Source of the DNA: Paraburkholderia terricola
Lineage (GTDB): Bacteria; Pseudomonadota; Gammaproteobacteria; Burkholderiales; Burkholderiaceae
Assembly (NCBI RefSeq): GCF_900142195.1
Contig: NZ_FRAB01000019.1
Span: 55,341-119,340, forward strand
Length of the DNA stretch: 64,000 nucleotides
Direction: 5' to 3'
In this document: positions 1-7,816 of the stretch, one piece after another
How the letters are laid out: the number at the start of each line of letters is the position of its first letter
Position numbering within the stretch: position 1 is the stretch's first letter
The notes under the pieces: generated by a model
What the model saw: the letters and a program-made list of their open reading frames with translations, nothing else
The model's database searches: none
What the model was told of the DNA's origin: nothing
Position numbers and translations under genes: made by a program

Positions 1-511
1 CCTTCTGATACTGGTCGAAGTGCACGTTGAAAATGCCTTCTTCCGTCACGCCGCCCTCGCGCCACTTCCAGCTCCACACGGTTTCCGGCTTCAACGGAAA
101 CACCGCGACCTCGCCCGGCTTGCCGAGCAGGCGGCGCACTTCGTCCTCGCTCATGCCGATGCGGATCTTCGCGAAGTTGGCGGCGGTCAGCACCTGCGTG
201 ATCGCCTGCAATTTGCCGTCGCGGTCGATGTCGACCATGTAGGTGTTCAGCCCTTGCGGGCCACGTGGATATTCGAAGCGTTTTGAACCGTCGGTGTATG
301 TGCGCTCGGTCTCCGGTTTACCCATTTGATCGCGAATCTGCGCCTCGGTCGTGACGCCCGGCGTCATGTTCTTGAGGAGGAGCGCGTCGGGTTTGACGGC
401 GTTGAACAAGTCCTTGAGTTTTTGCACGGCGCGGTCGCTCTGTTGTTGGTCGCAGCCGCTCAGCGCGACGGATCCCGCCAGCATGGCGACGATAAGCAGT
501 TTGAGGCTCAC
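1..511 (-). CDS. SmpA/OmlA (BamE-like) lipoprotein, 3' end cut by window
   Basis: The frame opens at a GTG (511-509) preceded by an AGGAAA ribosome-binding site six to seven bases upstream. The first residues form a lipoprotein signal (KLLIVAMLAGSVALSGCD) with lipobox LSGC, so the mature protein is probably acylated and membrane-anchored. The mature part contains a segment with GVTTEAQIRDQMGKPETERTYTDGSK and a second, similar one (IRIGMSEDEVRRLLGKPGEV). The G-x-(S/T)-x-x-x-(V/I)-x-x-x-(L/M)-G-x-P pattern is the hallmark of SmpA/OmlA/BamE-type domains, here apparently duplicated. About 170 codons are visible and the C terminus lies beyond base 1. BamE proper has one such domain, so this is more likely an outer-membrane-associated paralogue than the BAM subunit itself. 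The family call is well supported; the role is unknown. Confidence 0.75.
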   Translation of the reverse strand, partial: MSLKLLIVAMLAGSVALSGCDQQQSDRAVQKLKDLFNAVKPDALLLKNMTPGVTTEAQIRDQMGKPETERTYTDGSKRFEYPRGPQGLNTYMVDIDRDGKLQAITQVLTAANFAKIRIGMSEDEVRRLLGKPGEVAVFPLKPETVWSWKWREGGVTEEGIFNVHFDQYQK

Positions 512-699
512 AGCGAGTTTCCTGTAGTGATGCGGGTCGGGCCACGCCCGTCCGCATCTCGTTGTGTAGTGTCTGCTACAGGATAACCGCGCAAGGAAAA
601 AACCGCGAGCGAGAGCCGCGAGCCAGCGCGTGCAGTCGCGCGAGCCGGCTCGACATGAAAGAGGATGAAAGGCGGGATGAAAAGCGCGTGGCCTGAAAA

Positions 700-925
700 G
701 CAAAAAGGCGACGCTGTGCAAGCGTCGCCAGGTCGGTCGATACGGTCAACCGGAAGTGACAGCGGCCAGGTGGCCGCCTGAGACGAAGCACCGCGGACGA
801 CGCGCAGCGGTCAGGTTCCGGACGAAGCGGTGAGAGACCTTGGCCTCTGACCTTGCGCCATCGCCGGAATGAACGGACCGCTGCTGGTTTGGCCGCCCTG
901 GTCCCTCGAAAAGCCTTCCAAGTGC
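700..925 (-). ncRNA. Candidate rod-shaped small RNA, possibly 6S-like
   Basis: No convincing gene lies between 512 and 1040, but the minus-strand transcript would fold into nested long-range stems: 915-919 with 752-756, 891-901 with 766-775, 876-884 with 804-812 (nine perfect pairs) and 864-869 with 816-821 (six perfect pairs). The structure is followed by a perfect nine-pair hairpin and a T run (702-729), a textbook intrinsic terminator. A weak -10-like element (TAGATT on the minus strand, 935-930) would start the RNA near 924. The body of about 190 nt, rod-like with a central asymmetric bubble, resembles the architecture of 6S RNA. I cannot confirm that identity by sequence. It could instead be the structured 3' UTR of the acyl-CoA-dehydrogenase-like gene just upstream. 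Confidence 0.45.
702..729 (-). terminator. Rho-independent terminator
   Basis: A perfect 9-bp stem (707-715 with 721-729) with a 5-base loop is followed on the minus strand by TTTTT and, after GC, another TTTT. It ends the structured transcript described at 700-925, or read-through from the gene ending at 1041. Confidence 0.8.
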
Positions 926-1040
926 AGCTAATCTAAACGGATTGGACACTTTAGACGAGAGCGCGTTTACACCGAATTGGCAGAGGATTTGCGTTCCGTG
1001 ACAACCTCGGCCGCGCCGCGAGCGGCAACGCGCGCGTTCC

Positions 1041-2231
1041 TTATCCGCGCATGAAGGCGGCGAAGCCCGCGCGACCCGCGCCTTGCAGCACCGAATCGTT
1101 TTGCGGCGTGTGAATCCGCGCGCACAGCACGTCGCGGTAATGGCGTTCGAGCGGATTGTCGCGGCTCAAGCCCGGATTGCCGCTCGCCTCCACCGCCAGT
1201 TGCACAGCCTCGATCGACTGATTCGTCACCGTGTATTTGACCAGCGGCGCTTCGTCGAGCGTCATGTGCCGCGCGTGCGCGGCGGCGTCGAGCACGACGC
1301 GGTTGTTGAACAGCAGCGCGTCGATGCGGCCGAGCGTTTGCTCGAATGCGGGCAGGCTCGCGAGCGGCGCGCCGAGATTGCCAGGCTTGCGCTCGACGGC
1401 CCAGCGCGCGAACCAGTCGCGCGCGGCCCGCGCGACGCCGTCATAAACGGCCGGCAGCAGCACGCTCATCCACGCCAAACCCAGCGCATCCAACCCGGCG
1501 CCCGGCTCGCCTGGCGGATGGACATCCACTGCGTGCGCGGCGGGTACGGACACGCTGTCGAACACCAGTTCGTGACTGCCGGTCGCGCGCATGCCGAGAT
1601 GGTTCCATTCGCTGCCGACGCGCACGCCGGGCGCATCGCGCGGCACGAGCCAGACGCCGACGCGCGGCGGCGTCTCGTCGCTGCGCGCCCACACCGCGAG
1701 CCAGGCGAGGCCGGGACTGCCGGTCGAATACAGCTTGCTGCCGTCGATGATCCAGCCGTCAGCGCCGCGCCTCGCGATCGTCGACGGCAAGCCGCCGCGC
1801 GCCGGCGTGCCGAGTTCGGGTTCGACGCGCAGCGAGTTGATCAGCGCGCCGTCGCGCACCGCTTCGCGCGCGACGCGTTCGCGCAGTTCGACCGGCCAAT
1901 GCGGATTGCCCTGCAAGCGATGATGAAACAGATACTGCATCACCAGCACGAGCGCCGTGGACGGCTCGCCGCGCGCCACCGCGCGCACCACCTTCAACGC
2001 GTGCGGCAAGCTCGCGCCCGCGCCGCCGAGCGCAACGGGCACCGTCAGCGAGAGCAGATCGAATTCGTGCAGGCGCGCGAGGTTCGCATGCGGAAATTCG
2101 GCCGTGCGATCGTAGTGCGCGGCGCTCGCGGCGAACTCGCTCGCGAGTTGCGCGAGCAATGCGTCGAAGGCATCGCTGTCAAGCGGCGGATGACGGCGGG
2201 TCACTGCGGGATCGGCAAGCGGGGCATTCAT
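1041..2231 (-). CDS. Acyl-CoA-dehydrogenase-like flavoprotein (sulfur cluster)
   Basis: This 396-aa protein has the acyl-CoA dehydrogenase fold: an N-terminal helical domain with VPVALGGAGAS, a middle beta domain with GWIIDGSKLYSTGSPGLAWLAVWAR and the flavin-site motif WNHLGMRATGSHELVFD, and a C-terminal helical domain ending near ERHYRDVLCARIHTPQNDSVLQ. Enzymes of this type in sulfur-scavenging clusters (SfnB and DszC relatives) are often reduced-flavin-dependent monooxygenases rather than true dehydrogenases, and the sulfonate-type neighbours favour that reading (inference). It is the last gene of the minus-strand cluster. Its ATG overlaps the TGA of a small repeat-encoded frame (ATGA), which suggests translational coupling. 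The substrate cannot be told from sequence. Confidence 0.8.
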   Translation of the reverse strand: MNAPLADPAVTRRHPPLDSDAFDALLAQLASEFAASAAHYDRTAEFPHANLARLHEFDLLSLTVPVALGGAGASLPHALKVVRAVARGEPSTALVLVMQYLFHHRLQGNPHWPVELRERVAREAVRDGALINSLRVEPELGTPARGGLPSTIARRGADGWIIDGSKLYSTGSPGLAWLAVWARSDETPPRVGVWLVPRDAPGVRVGSEWNHLGMRATGSHELVFDSVSVPAAHAVDVHPPGEPGAGLDALGLAWMSVLLPAVYDGVARAARDWFARWAVERKPGNLGAPLASLPAFEQTLGRIDALLFNNRVVLDAAAHARHMTLDEAPLVKYTVTNQSIEAVQLAVEASGNPGLSRDNPLERHYRDVLCARIHTPQNDSVLQGAGRAGFAAFMRG

Positions 2232-2347
2232 GCGTGGGCTCTACAAGGTGATGACGGCGGCGGCAAAAGCATCGGAAAGTTCACGGCCTTCATGGCCTTC
2301 ATGGCCTTCATGGCCTTCATGGCCTTCATGGCCTTCATGGCCTTCAT
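2228..2347 (-). CDS. Putative 39-aa leader peptide made of MKA repeats
   Basis: Directly after the TGA of the binding-protein gene, a frame opens with seven Met-Lys-Ala repeats and continues as VNFPMLLPPPSSPCRAHA. Its TGA overlaps the ATG of the acyl-CoA-dehydrogenase-like gene in an ATGA arrangement. Every repeat unit supplies a new ATG preceded by AAGGCC, a weak Shine-Dalgarno-like stretch, so ribosomes could start at several points. The frame may keep ribosomes moving across the spacer so that the downstream start is reached by coupling. This is inferred from the geometry only. It may equally be a chance frame across a tandem repeat. Confidence 0.3.
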   Translation of the reverse strand: MKAMKAMKAMKAMKAMKAMKAVNFPMLLPPPSSPCRAHA

Positions 2348-2356
2348 GGCCTTCAC
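2285..2356. repeat. 9-bp tandem repeat, 8 copies
   Basis: The unit GGCCTTCAT occurs seven times perfectly and once with a final C (2348-2356). The array fills most of the spacer between the binding-protein gene and the acyl-CoA-dehydrogenase-like gene and touches the stop codon of the former. Because the period is a multiple of three, copy-number changes would alter the length of the overlapping small frame without shifting it. Confidence 0.95.
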
Positions 2357-3348
2357 GGCAAGGGAAAGCTGCGATCGAAGCTCGCGCGCACGTCCAGATG
2401 CGCGCGGATCACGTTGGCGGCTTCGTAGGTATCGGCGGTGCGCTGCTGCGCGGCGACCACGCTGTCGTCGATCGCCACGGGATGCACCTGGCCGCGTCGA
2501 TAGACCGTTTTCAATACGTCCGTCGGCAAACCCGTGACGCGCGATTGCATCGCCGCGACTTCGTCGGGATGCGAGAGCGCCCAGCGCTGGCCGATCGCCA
2601 CACGCTTTAGGAAGTCGGCGAGTTGCGCGCGCTTCTCCGCAATCGCGCGCTCGGTCGCCACCTGATAGCTGAGTCCTTCCGACAGGCCGACGCCGTTGGC
2701 GATGATGCGGTCGCGATCGCGCGCTTCGCCGAGCGCGGTGTACGGGTCCCACACGGACCACGCGTCCACGCTGCCGGACGCGAGCGCCGCCTTGGCGTCG
2801 GCGGGCGCGAGGAAGACGAAGGTGACGTCGGTCAGCGGCACGTTGGCTCTTTTCAATGCGGCAAGCGCGAGATAGTGGCCGATCGAGCCGCGCGTCGTCG
2901 CAATGCGTTTGCCCTTGAGGCTCGCGGCGTCGGTCAACGGCGAATGTTCGCGGACCACGATCGCCAGATCGAGCGGCGTCGAACGGGTGGCCGCGACCGC
3001 GCGCACTCGCGCGCCGGCGGCGAGCGCGAACACGAGCGGCGCGTCGCCGAGGCCGCCGACATCGACGGCGCCCGCGTTCAACGCTTCACCGAGCGGCTGC
3101 GCGGCGGGGAAATTGAACCACTCGATCTTGTACGGCAGGTCTTTCAGTTGACCGGAAGCTTCGAGAATGCCGCGCGTTTGCAACGACTGGTCGCCCACTT
3201 TGAGCACCGGCAGATCAGCCGCATGGGAAGGCGCCGCGCACAGCATCGCGCCGATCGCGAGCGTCGCGACGACGAATGGTTTGGCCAACAGGGATTGCGG
3301 GAATCGCGCAACGGATGAGAGCGAAAACGAAGAACGGGAAGTCGTCAT
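2353..3348 (-). CDS. Sulfonate-type ABC transporter substrate-binding protein
   Basis: The 331-aa product from ATG 3348 has a Sec signal peptide ending SHAADLP and the SsuA/TauA/NrtA-like binding-protein fold: KVGDQ at the start of the mature part, KIEWFNFPAAQPLGEALNAGAVDVGGLGDAP, then LKGKRIATTRGSIGHYLALAAL and SVDAWSVWDPYTAL. These are the usual landmarks of aliphatic sulfonate-binding proteins. An in-frame start 90 bases further upstream would put 30 charged residues before the signal peptide, so the shorter start is preferred. It lies 283 bases after the rhodanese gene, with a possible operator in that spacer. No permease or ATPase gene is visible here, so its transporter partners must be elsewhere or shared. 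Confidence 0.85.
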   Translation of the reverse strand: MTTSRSSFSLSSVARFPQSLLAKPFVVATLAIGAMLCAAPSHAADLPVLKVGDQSLQTRGILEASGQLKDLPYKIEWFNFPAAQPLGEALNAGAVDVGGLGDAPLVFALAAGARVRAVAATRSTPLDLAIVVREHSPLTDAASLKGKRIATTRGSIGHYLALAALKRANVPLTDVTFVFLAPADAKAALASGSVDAWSVWDPYTALGEARDRDRIIANGVGLSEGLSYQVATERAIAEKRAQLADFLKRVAIGQRWALSHPDEVAAMQSRVTGLPTDVLKTVYRRGQVHPVAIDDSVVAAQQRTADTYEAANVIRAHLDVRASFDRSFPLP

Positions 3349-3408
3349 AGCGGCGCTTACGTCATGGCATCGAGATGATGGGTCATTGACGATAAGGGAC
3401 GCGTCCGC

Positions 3409-3426
3409 ATAAGACAAACGCCTTAT
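3409..3426. promoter_or_regulatory. Candidate LysR-type operator before binding-protein gene
   Basis: The 283-base spacer before the binding-protein gene (3349-3631) contains a perfect inverted repeat ATAAG-N8-CTTAT in an AT-rich stretch. Its size and base content would suit a LysR-family sulfur regulator such as CysB or SsuR, but only one site is seen. No other gene is evident in the spacer. Confidence 0.3.
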
Positions 3427-3631
3427 TCTTCTAAGCAAATACGCGGATTTTTATCGAACGGCGAGGCTCTACGTGAAGCGATTTCGCGCACGCGGCGCAG
3501 CGCGGGCGCGCGGCTTGAACCGCGCACCGTGCGTGCCCGCTTCGCCGCTTTCCCGCGCCCTGCCCCGCATCGCTCGCTTCACCCGCCCGGCTCGCGCGAG
3601 CATGCGCGAACGAACACCAACACGCGCCAAA

Positions 3632-5239
3632 TCAGACCACATGAAAACCATGCGTGCCGTCGCGGCCGAGTTGCTCGACGAGGCCATACTCCCACTCCAG
3701 ATAGGCGTTCATCGCTTCGCGCGCGTTATCGGTTCCCTCGTAAGGACGCCGGTAACGGTCGATACGCGGCGACGCCAGCCGCGTCTCACCGCTCTCGACC
3801 GGCAAGCCCGCCTCGATCCACGCGCTCGTGCCGCCGCTCAGCACCTGCACCGGTTTGCCGGTCGACGCCGCCAGTTCGGGCGCCGCGAAACGCGCGAGCA
3901 GGCTGCTGCCGCAGGTCACCACATAACGTCGCGCGTCGGGCAGCTTGTCGTGCAGGGCCGTCTCGAGCTGGCTGCGAATCACGAACCACGCGCCGGGAAT
4001 GTGCCGCTTCACATAGTTCGCGCTGGTCGTGAAATCCAGCACGACGGTGCCGGGCGATTGCAGCAGCGTGACCAGTTCGGCCGGCGTGATTTCGTCGACG
4101 GCGGGCGGCGCGGGCGCATGGCGAGCCGCGGGCGGCGCCGCGCCTTTTTCGCTGAAGTCCGCGGCGGTCAAACCGTCCACCACGTAGACCTCGATGTTCA
4201 TCTGCGCGAGCCACGACGCGGTCATGTTCGCGCGCACGCCGTCGCTGTCCGCGAGAATCACGCGCGCGCCGCGCACCGGCGCGACCATGTCGGTTTCCTG
4301 CACCAGCTGGCCGCCCGGCACACTGCGAAAGCCGGGCACGTGGCCCGCTTCGTACTCTTCCGGCGTGCGCACGTCGAAGCGATAGACGGTGCGCACCGCC
4401 TCGTCGGCCCAGCGGCGCGCTTCGTCACGCGACGTGCGGCCCACTCGCGCGCGCTCGGCCACCTCGCGCGCGGCGTCGGCGGCGGCCAGCCGAAGCGTGT
4501 CGTCGAGCACCGGATCGAAACGGCGCAAGCTGCCATGCGCGAGCGGCTGACCGGCAAGGGTCCAGCCGATCGTGCCGTTGCGCAGCGCCGCGACCGGATT
4601 CGGCACGCCCGCGTTGATCAGCGTCTGCGCGCCGATGATGCTGCGCGTCCGCCCCGCACAATTGACGATGATCCGCGTGGCCGGGTCCGGCGCGAGCTGC
4701 CGCGCGCGCAACGCCAGTTCGGCGCCCGGCACGCTGATGCTGCCGGGAATGTTCATGGTCTGGTACTCGTCGAAGCGGCGCGCGTCCAGCACCACCACGT
4801 CGGCTTCGCGATCGAGCAGCGCCTGCACCTCGGGCGCCGTCAGCGACGGCGTATGACGCTTGCTTTCCACCAGTTCGCCGAAGGCCTTGCTCGGCGCGTT
4901 GACGTCCTTGAACAACTCGCCGCCGGCGGCGCGCCAGCCTCGCAAACCGCCTTCGAGCAGCGTGACATCGGTATAACCCAACTCATCCAGACGGCGCGCG
5001 GCCCGCTCGGCGAGGCCCTCGCCGTCGTCCAGTACGACGATCGGCACGGCGAGGCGCGGCAAGCGCACGGGCGCATCCAGTTCGAGGCGCGACAGCGGCA
5101 GATTGGCGGCAAACAGCGGATGACCGCGTGCGTGCGGATCTTCCTCACGCACGTCGACGAGCGCGATTTCCTCGCGTTCGAACAGTGCGCGGCGCACGTC
5201 TTCGAATGACCGGGTACGGAACTCTTTAACGAAACTCAT
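3632..5239 (-). CDS. Four-domain rhodanese-like sulfurtransferase
   Basis: The 535-aa protein is built from four rhodanese-like domains at about 10-110, 130-230, 265-365 and 385-480. Domain 2 carries a canonical active loop with Cys194 (CAGRTRS). Domain 4 has Cys443 in VTCGSSLLAR. In domains 1 and 3 the equivalent positions are Asp-rich (VVLDDGEG, LADSDG), so they are probably structural or binding domains. Rhodaneses move sulfane sulfur between thiols. The start overlaps the stop of the cupin dioxygenase gene (ATGA), so the two are very likely translated together and may act in sequence on a thiol or persulfide. No signal peptide is present, indicating a cytoplasmic protein. The tail (EWEYGLVEQLGRDGTHGFHV) is outside the domains. 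Confidence 0.88.
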   Translation of the reverse strand: MSFVKEFRTRSFEDVRRALFEREEIALVDVREEDPHARGHPLFAANLPLSRLELDAPVRLPRLAVPIVVLDDGEGLAERAARRLDELGYTDVTLLEGGLRGWRAAGGELFKDVNAPSKAFGELVESKRHTPSLTAPEVQALLDREADVVVLDARRFDEYQTMNIPGSISVPGAELALRARQLAPDPATRIIVNCAGRTRSIIGAQTLINAGVPNPVAALRNGTIGWTLAGQPLAHGSLRRFDPVLDDTLRLAAADAAREVAERARVGRTSRDEARRWADEAVRTVYRFDVRTPEEYEAGHVPGFRSVPGGQLVQETDMVAPVRGARVILADSDGVRANMTASWLAQMNIEVYVVDGLTAADFSEKGAAPPAARHAPAPPAVDEITPAELVTLLQSPGTVVLDFTTSANYVKRHIPGAWFVIRSQLETALHDKLPDARRYVVTCGSSLLARFAAPELAASTGKPVQVLSGGTSAWIEAGLPVESGETRLASPRIDRYRRPYEGTDNAREAMNAYLEWEYGLVEQLGRDGTHGFHVV

Positions 5240-5844
5240 GGGATCACGGACTCCTTCGAAACATTCCAGATATTCGGCAGCACGTCGTTCGAGTAGCCGG
5301 AGACAAACGCCTTGCGGCCACCGCCGGCGGGATACACCGAGCGCGTCACCGCGCCAATGTTTCCACCGTACACGTGAATGCTGATCGACGTACGGTCACC
5401 AAAAGCGTTGCTCACGCGATGGATATCGCCGATGCGCGGCGACACCGCGTCCACCGTGCCGGCCGCGAGGCGTTTCGCCGCCCCCGTTTCCACCAGCGCG
5501 CCGTCCGCGGCGATGCGGTATGCCTGCGCAATTTCCGCGCCACGCAGCACGCCGATCAAACCCCATACGGTGTGATCGTGGACCGGCGTCGACTGCCCCG
5601 GCCCCCACACGAAACTGACGACCGAAAAACGCTGCCGCGCGTCCGCGTGCAACAGGTATTGCCGATAGCGCTCGGGATCGGGTTGCACGAACGCGTCGGG
5701 CAGCCAGTCGTCGTGTGCGATCAGTTCGCGCAGCGCGGCGCCGCCGGCTTCGAGCACATGCGCTTCGGGCGCCGCTTCGTCGACGAGCGACGCAATCCGG
5801 CCGACGAACGCGCGCAAGCGGTCGGGCCTCGAAATTCGGGTCAT
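5236..5844 (-). CDS. Cysteine dioxygenase-type cupin (thiol dioxygenase)
   Basis: At 202 aa this matches the size of bacterial type I cysteine dioxygenases. The iron-binding His residues are visible as His89 and His91 (PVHDHTVWG) and His142 (GDIHRVSN). A Ser-His-Tyr set (S155, H157, Y159 in SISIHVYGGN) corresponds to the catalytic triad of the family, and Arg61 (YRQYLL) is a candidate carboxylate ligand. Such enzymes oxidise cysteine, 3-mercaptopropionate or related thiols to sulfinates with O2. Sequence alone does not separate these substrates. It is co-translated with the rhodanese (ATGA overlap) and lies 46 bases after a sulfonate-type binding-protein gene, which suggests a role in organosulfur breakdown. 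Confidence 0.85.
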   Translation of the reverse strand: MTRISRPDRLRAFVGRIASLVDEAAPEAHVLEAGGAALRELIAHDDWLPDAFVQPDPERYRQYLLHADARQRFSVVSFVWGPGQSTPVHDHTVWGLIGVLRGAEIAQAYRIAADGALVETGAAKRLAAGTVDAVSPRIGDIHRVSNAFGDRTSISIHVYGGNIGAVTRSVYPAGGGRKAFVSGYSNDVLPNIWNVSKESVIP

Positions 5845-5890
5845 CGGTGGTTAGAAAGAATAGGTCAGAAGATAAGGCGCGGCGAACTAT

Positions 5891-6964
5891 TCACGCACCG
5901 CGAGCGAGCGCCGCATTGAAAGTGTCGGTCCACATCGGTGCAACATCGACATGCCGCTCGATCACGGCGGCGCGCGCGAACGTGTCGGCCACCTGCTGTT
6001 CGCTCGCGATGTCCGCCGCCGTGACACCGGTGACGCGGCGCGCCTGGCTCTGGTTGCGGTACAACGAGAGGATCGCCGGTTCCGGCACGCGCAACTCGGC
6101 GGACAGGACTTTGGCATACGCGTCCTGATGCTGGGCGAACCACTGGCACGCACGCTGCAGCCGCACCAGCAGATCCGCGCACGCCGCCCGCCGCAGCGGA
6201 TCGGCAAGCGCCGCCGGATGCCCGTAATACAGGTAGTTGCCGGACAGGTAGCCGTTGGCGTTTTTCAGCACGCGCGCGCCCGCTTGCGAGATCGCGAGCG
6301 GCACGTTGTAGCCGTAGATCGCCCAGGCGTCGAGCGAACCGGCGTTGAAGGCCGCGAAGCCGTCGCGCGGCGCGAGCGAGGCGGCCTGAATATCGTTGAA
6401 CGACAGCCCCGCTTCCTCGAGCATGCGCAGCAGGTAGTAATGCGTGGTGGTCGCGCGCAGATAGCCGACGCGCTTGCCCTTGAGATCGGCGATCGAACGG
6501 ATCGCCGAGCCTTTCGGCACCAGCACGACCTGGTTGTTGACGTCGTCCTTGTAGACGGCGATCACGCGGATCTGCGCGTTTTGCAGCCGCGCGAAAATCG
6601 GTGGAATCTCGCTGCCCGAGGCGATGTCGAGCGAGCCGCCGTTCATCGCCTCGATCATCGCGTTGCCGGACTGGAACTCGGACCAGTCGATCGTGTACGG
6701 CGTGTCGGCGAGGCCCGCGGTTTTCAGCAGCGTGGCGTCGCCGCCTTTGTAGGTCGCGACGCGCAAGCGGACCTGGCTCAGGTCGAGATGGGGATCGGTT
6801 TTGCCGTTTGGCTCGGCGTTCGTGGTGGCGTTTGTGGTGGCGTTTGCGGCGGAGGCCGCGTCGGAGATCAGGCCCGTGCTGGCGGTGAGCCACGGGGCGG
6901 CCGGCAACGCGGCCACGAGCCGGCGGCGCCGGAGCGACGCCGGCGAATCGGTAGATTGGGTCAT
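5891..6964 (-). CDS. Sulfonate-type ABC transporter substrate-binding protein (second)
   Basis: This 357-aa protein begins with a twin-arginine-like cluster (LRRRRLVAALPAAPWLTAS) and then a linker with a short NATTNATTNA duplication. The mature fold follows: RLRVATYKGGDATLLKTAG, YTIDWSEFQSGNAMIEAMNGGSLDIASGSEIPP, LKGKRVGYLRATTTHYYLLRML and SLDAWAIYGYNV. These are the features of SsuA-like binding proteins. It differs enough from the copy at 2353-3348 to suggest a different ligand. It lies 13 bases after the aldolase gene and 46 before the cupin gene, so it is probably part of one transcript. The transmembrane and ATPase subunits are not in the window. Confidence 0.85.
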   Translation of the reverse strand: MTQSTDSPASLRRRRLVAALPAAPWLTASTGLISDAASAANATTNATTNAEPNGKTDPHLDLSQVRLRVATYKGGDATLLKTAGLADTPYTIDWSEFQSGNAMIEAMNGGSLDIASGSEIPPIFARLQNAQIRVIAVYKDDVNNQVVLVPKGSAIRSIADLKGKRVGYLRATTTHYYLLRMLEEAGLSFNDIQAASLAPRDGFAAFNAGSLDAWAIYGYNVPLAISQAGARVLKNANGYLSGNYLYYGHPAALADPLRRAACADLLVRLQRACQWFAQHQDAYAKVLSAELRVPEPAILSLYRNQSQARRVTGVTAADIASEQQVADTFARAAVIERHVDVAPMWTDTFNAALARGA

Positions 6965-6977
6965 CGTGGGGGAAGGT

Positions 6978-7805
6978 TCAGGTGAGGACGTCGGGCTCGG
7001 CTTCGACCAACCCTTCCAGCAGGCTCTGGAATGCGAATAGCGCGCCGCCCGCGCGGCCTACCTGCTCGTGCGTGAGCGTGGCGACGTCGTGCGCAATCGG
7101 CTGCGGCGTGCCGGCGGCTTCGGCAAGCAGTTGCGCGTGGCAGGCATTGTCGAGCGCGATGTACCACCAGGCCGCGGCCTCGACGCTCGGGCCCGCCGTG
7201 AGAATGCCGTGATTCTTCAGGATCACCGCGCGGCGTTGGCCGAGCGCCGCCGCGATGCGCGCGCCTTCGTCGGTATCGAGCACGACGCCGCGGAAGTCGT
7301 CGAACAACGCGTGGTCCTGATAGAACGCGCACGAGTCCTGGGTGAGCGGATCGAGCGTGCGGCCGAGCGTCGACCACGCCTTGCCGTACAGCGAATGCGT
7401 GTGCGCCGCCGCGATCACGTCGGGACGCGCTTCGTGAATCGCCGCGTGAATCGCGAAGGCCGCCTGATTCACCGGACCCTCGCCGACCACGATGTCCCCT
7501 TGCGCATTCACCAGCAGCAGATCGGACACGCGAATGCGGCTGAAATGCTTGCCGAACGGATTGACCCAGAAGTGATCGGGCCACTCGGGATCGCGCGCGG
7601 TGATATGCCCGGCGAGCCCCTGATCGAAGCCGTGGCGCGCGAACAGACGAAACGCGACCGCAAGCCGTTCCTGCCGGTAGCGGCGTTCGTCCGCGATGCT
7701 TTCGCGCGGCGGGACGTCGTCGAACCAGAACTTGCGCCGCGGCGCGTGTCGTTCGAGCGTGGACGAATCACGGGTGCGTCGCGGGGCTAGTGAGAGATCG
7801 GTCAT
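6978..7805 (-). CDS. Class II aldolase/adducin family protein
   Basis: The 275-aa product shows the class II aldolase fold: LFARHGFDQGLAGHITARDP near the N terminus, the metal-binding AAHTHSLYGKAWSTLGR in the centre and AVILKNHGILTAGPSVEAAAWWYIALDNACHAQL near the end. Members cleave or epimerise phosphorylated sugars, and some act on keto acids without phosphate. The start is set at ATG 7805, four bases after a GGAGG motif. A GTG at 7820, overlapping the monooxygenase stop, lies upstream of that motif and is less likely. Placement between a flavin monooxygenase and a sulfonate-binding protein suggests it handles the carbon skeleton released by desulfonation (inference). Confidence 0.82.
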   Translation of the reverse strand: MTDLSLAPRRTRDSSTLERHAPRRKFWFDDVPPRESIADERRYRQERLAVAFRLFARHGFDQGLAGHITARDPEWPDHFWVNPFGKHFSRIRVSDLLLVNAQGDIVVGEGPVNQAAFAIHAAIHEARPDVIAAAHTHSLYGKAWSTLGRTLDPLTQDSCAFYQDHALFDDFRGVVLDTDEGARIAAALGQRRAVILKNHGILTAGPSVEAAAWWYIALDNACHAQLLAEAAGTPQPIAHDVATLTHEQVGRAGGALFAFQSLLEGLVEAEPDVLT

Positions 7806-7816
7806 CGCGCCTCCGT

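Noticed and set aside
700..925. tmRNA, RNase P RNA or riboswitch
   Set aside because: None of the conserved sequence blocks of these RNAs was found; only the rod-like fold and terminator can be supported.
3473..5209. 578-codon plus-strand frame opposite the rhodanese gene
   Set aside because: Composition typical of an antisense shadow; the minus-strand protein has clear active-site motifs.
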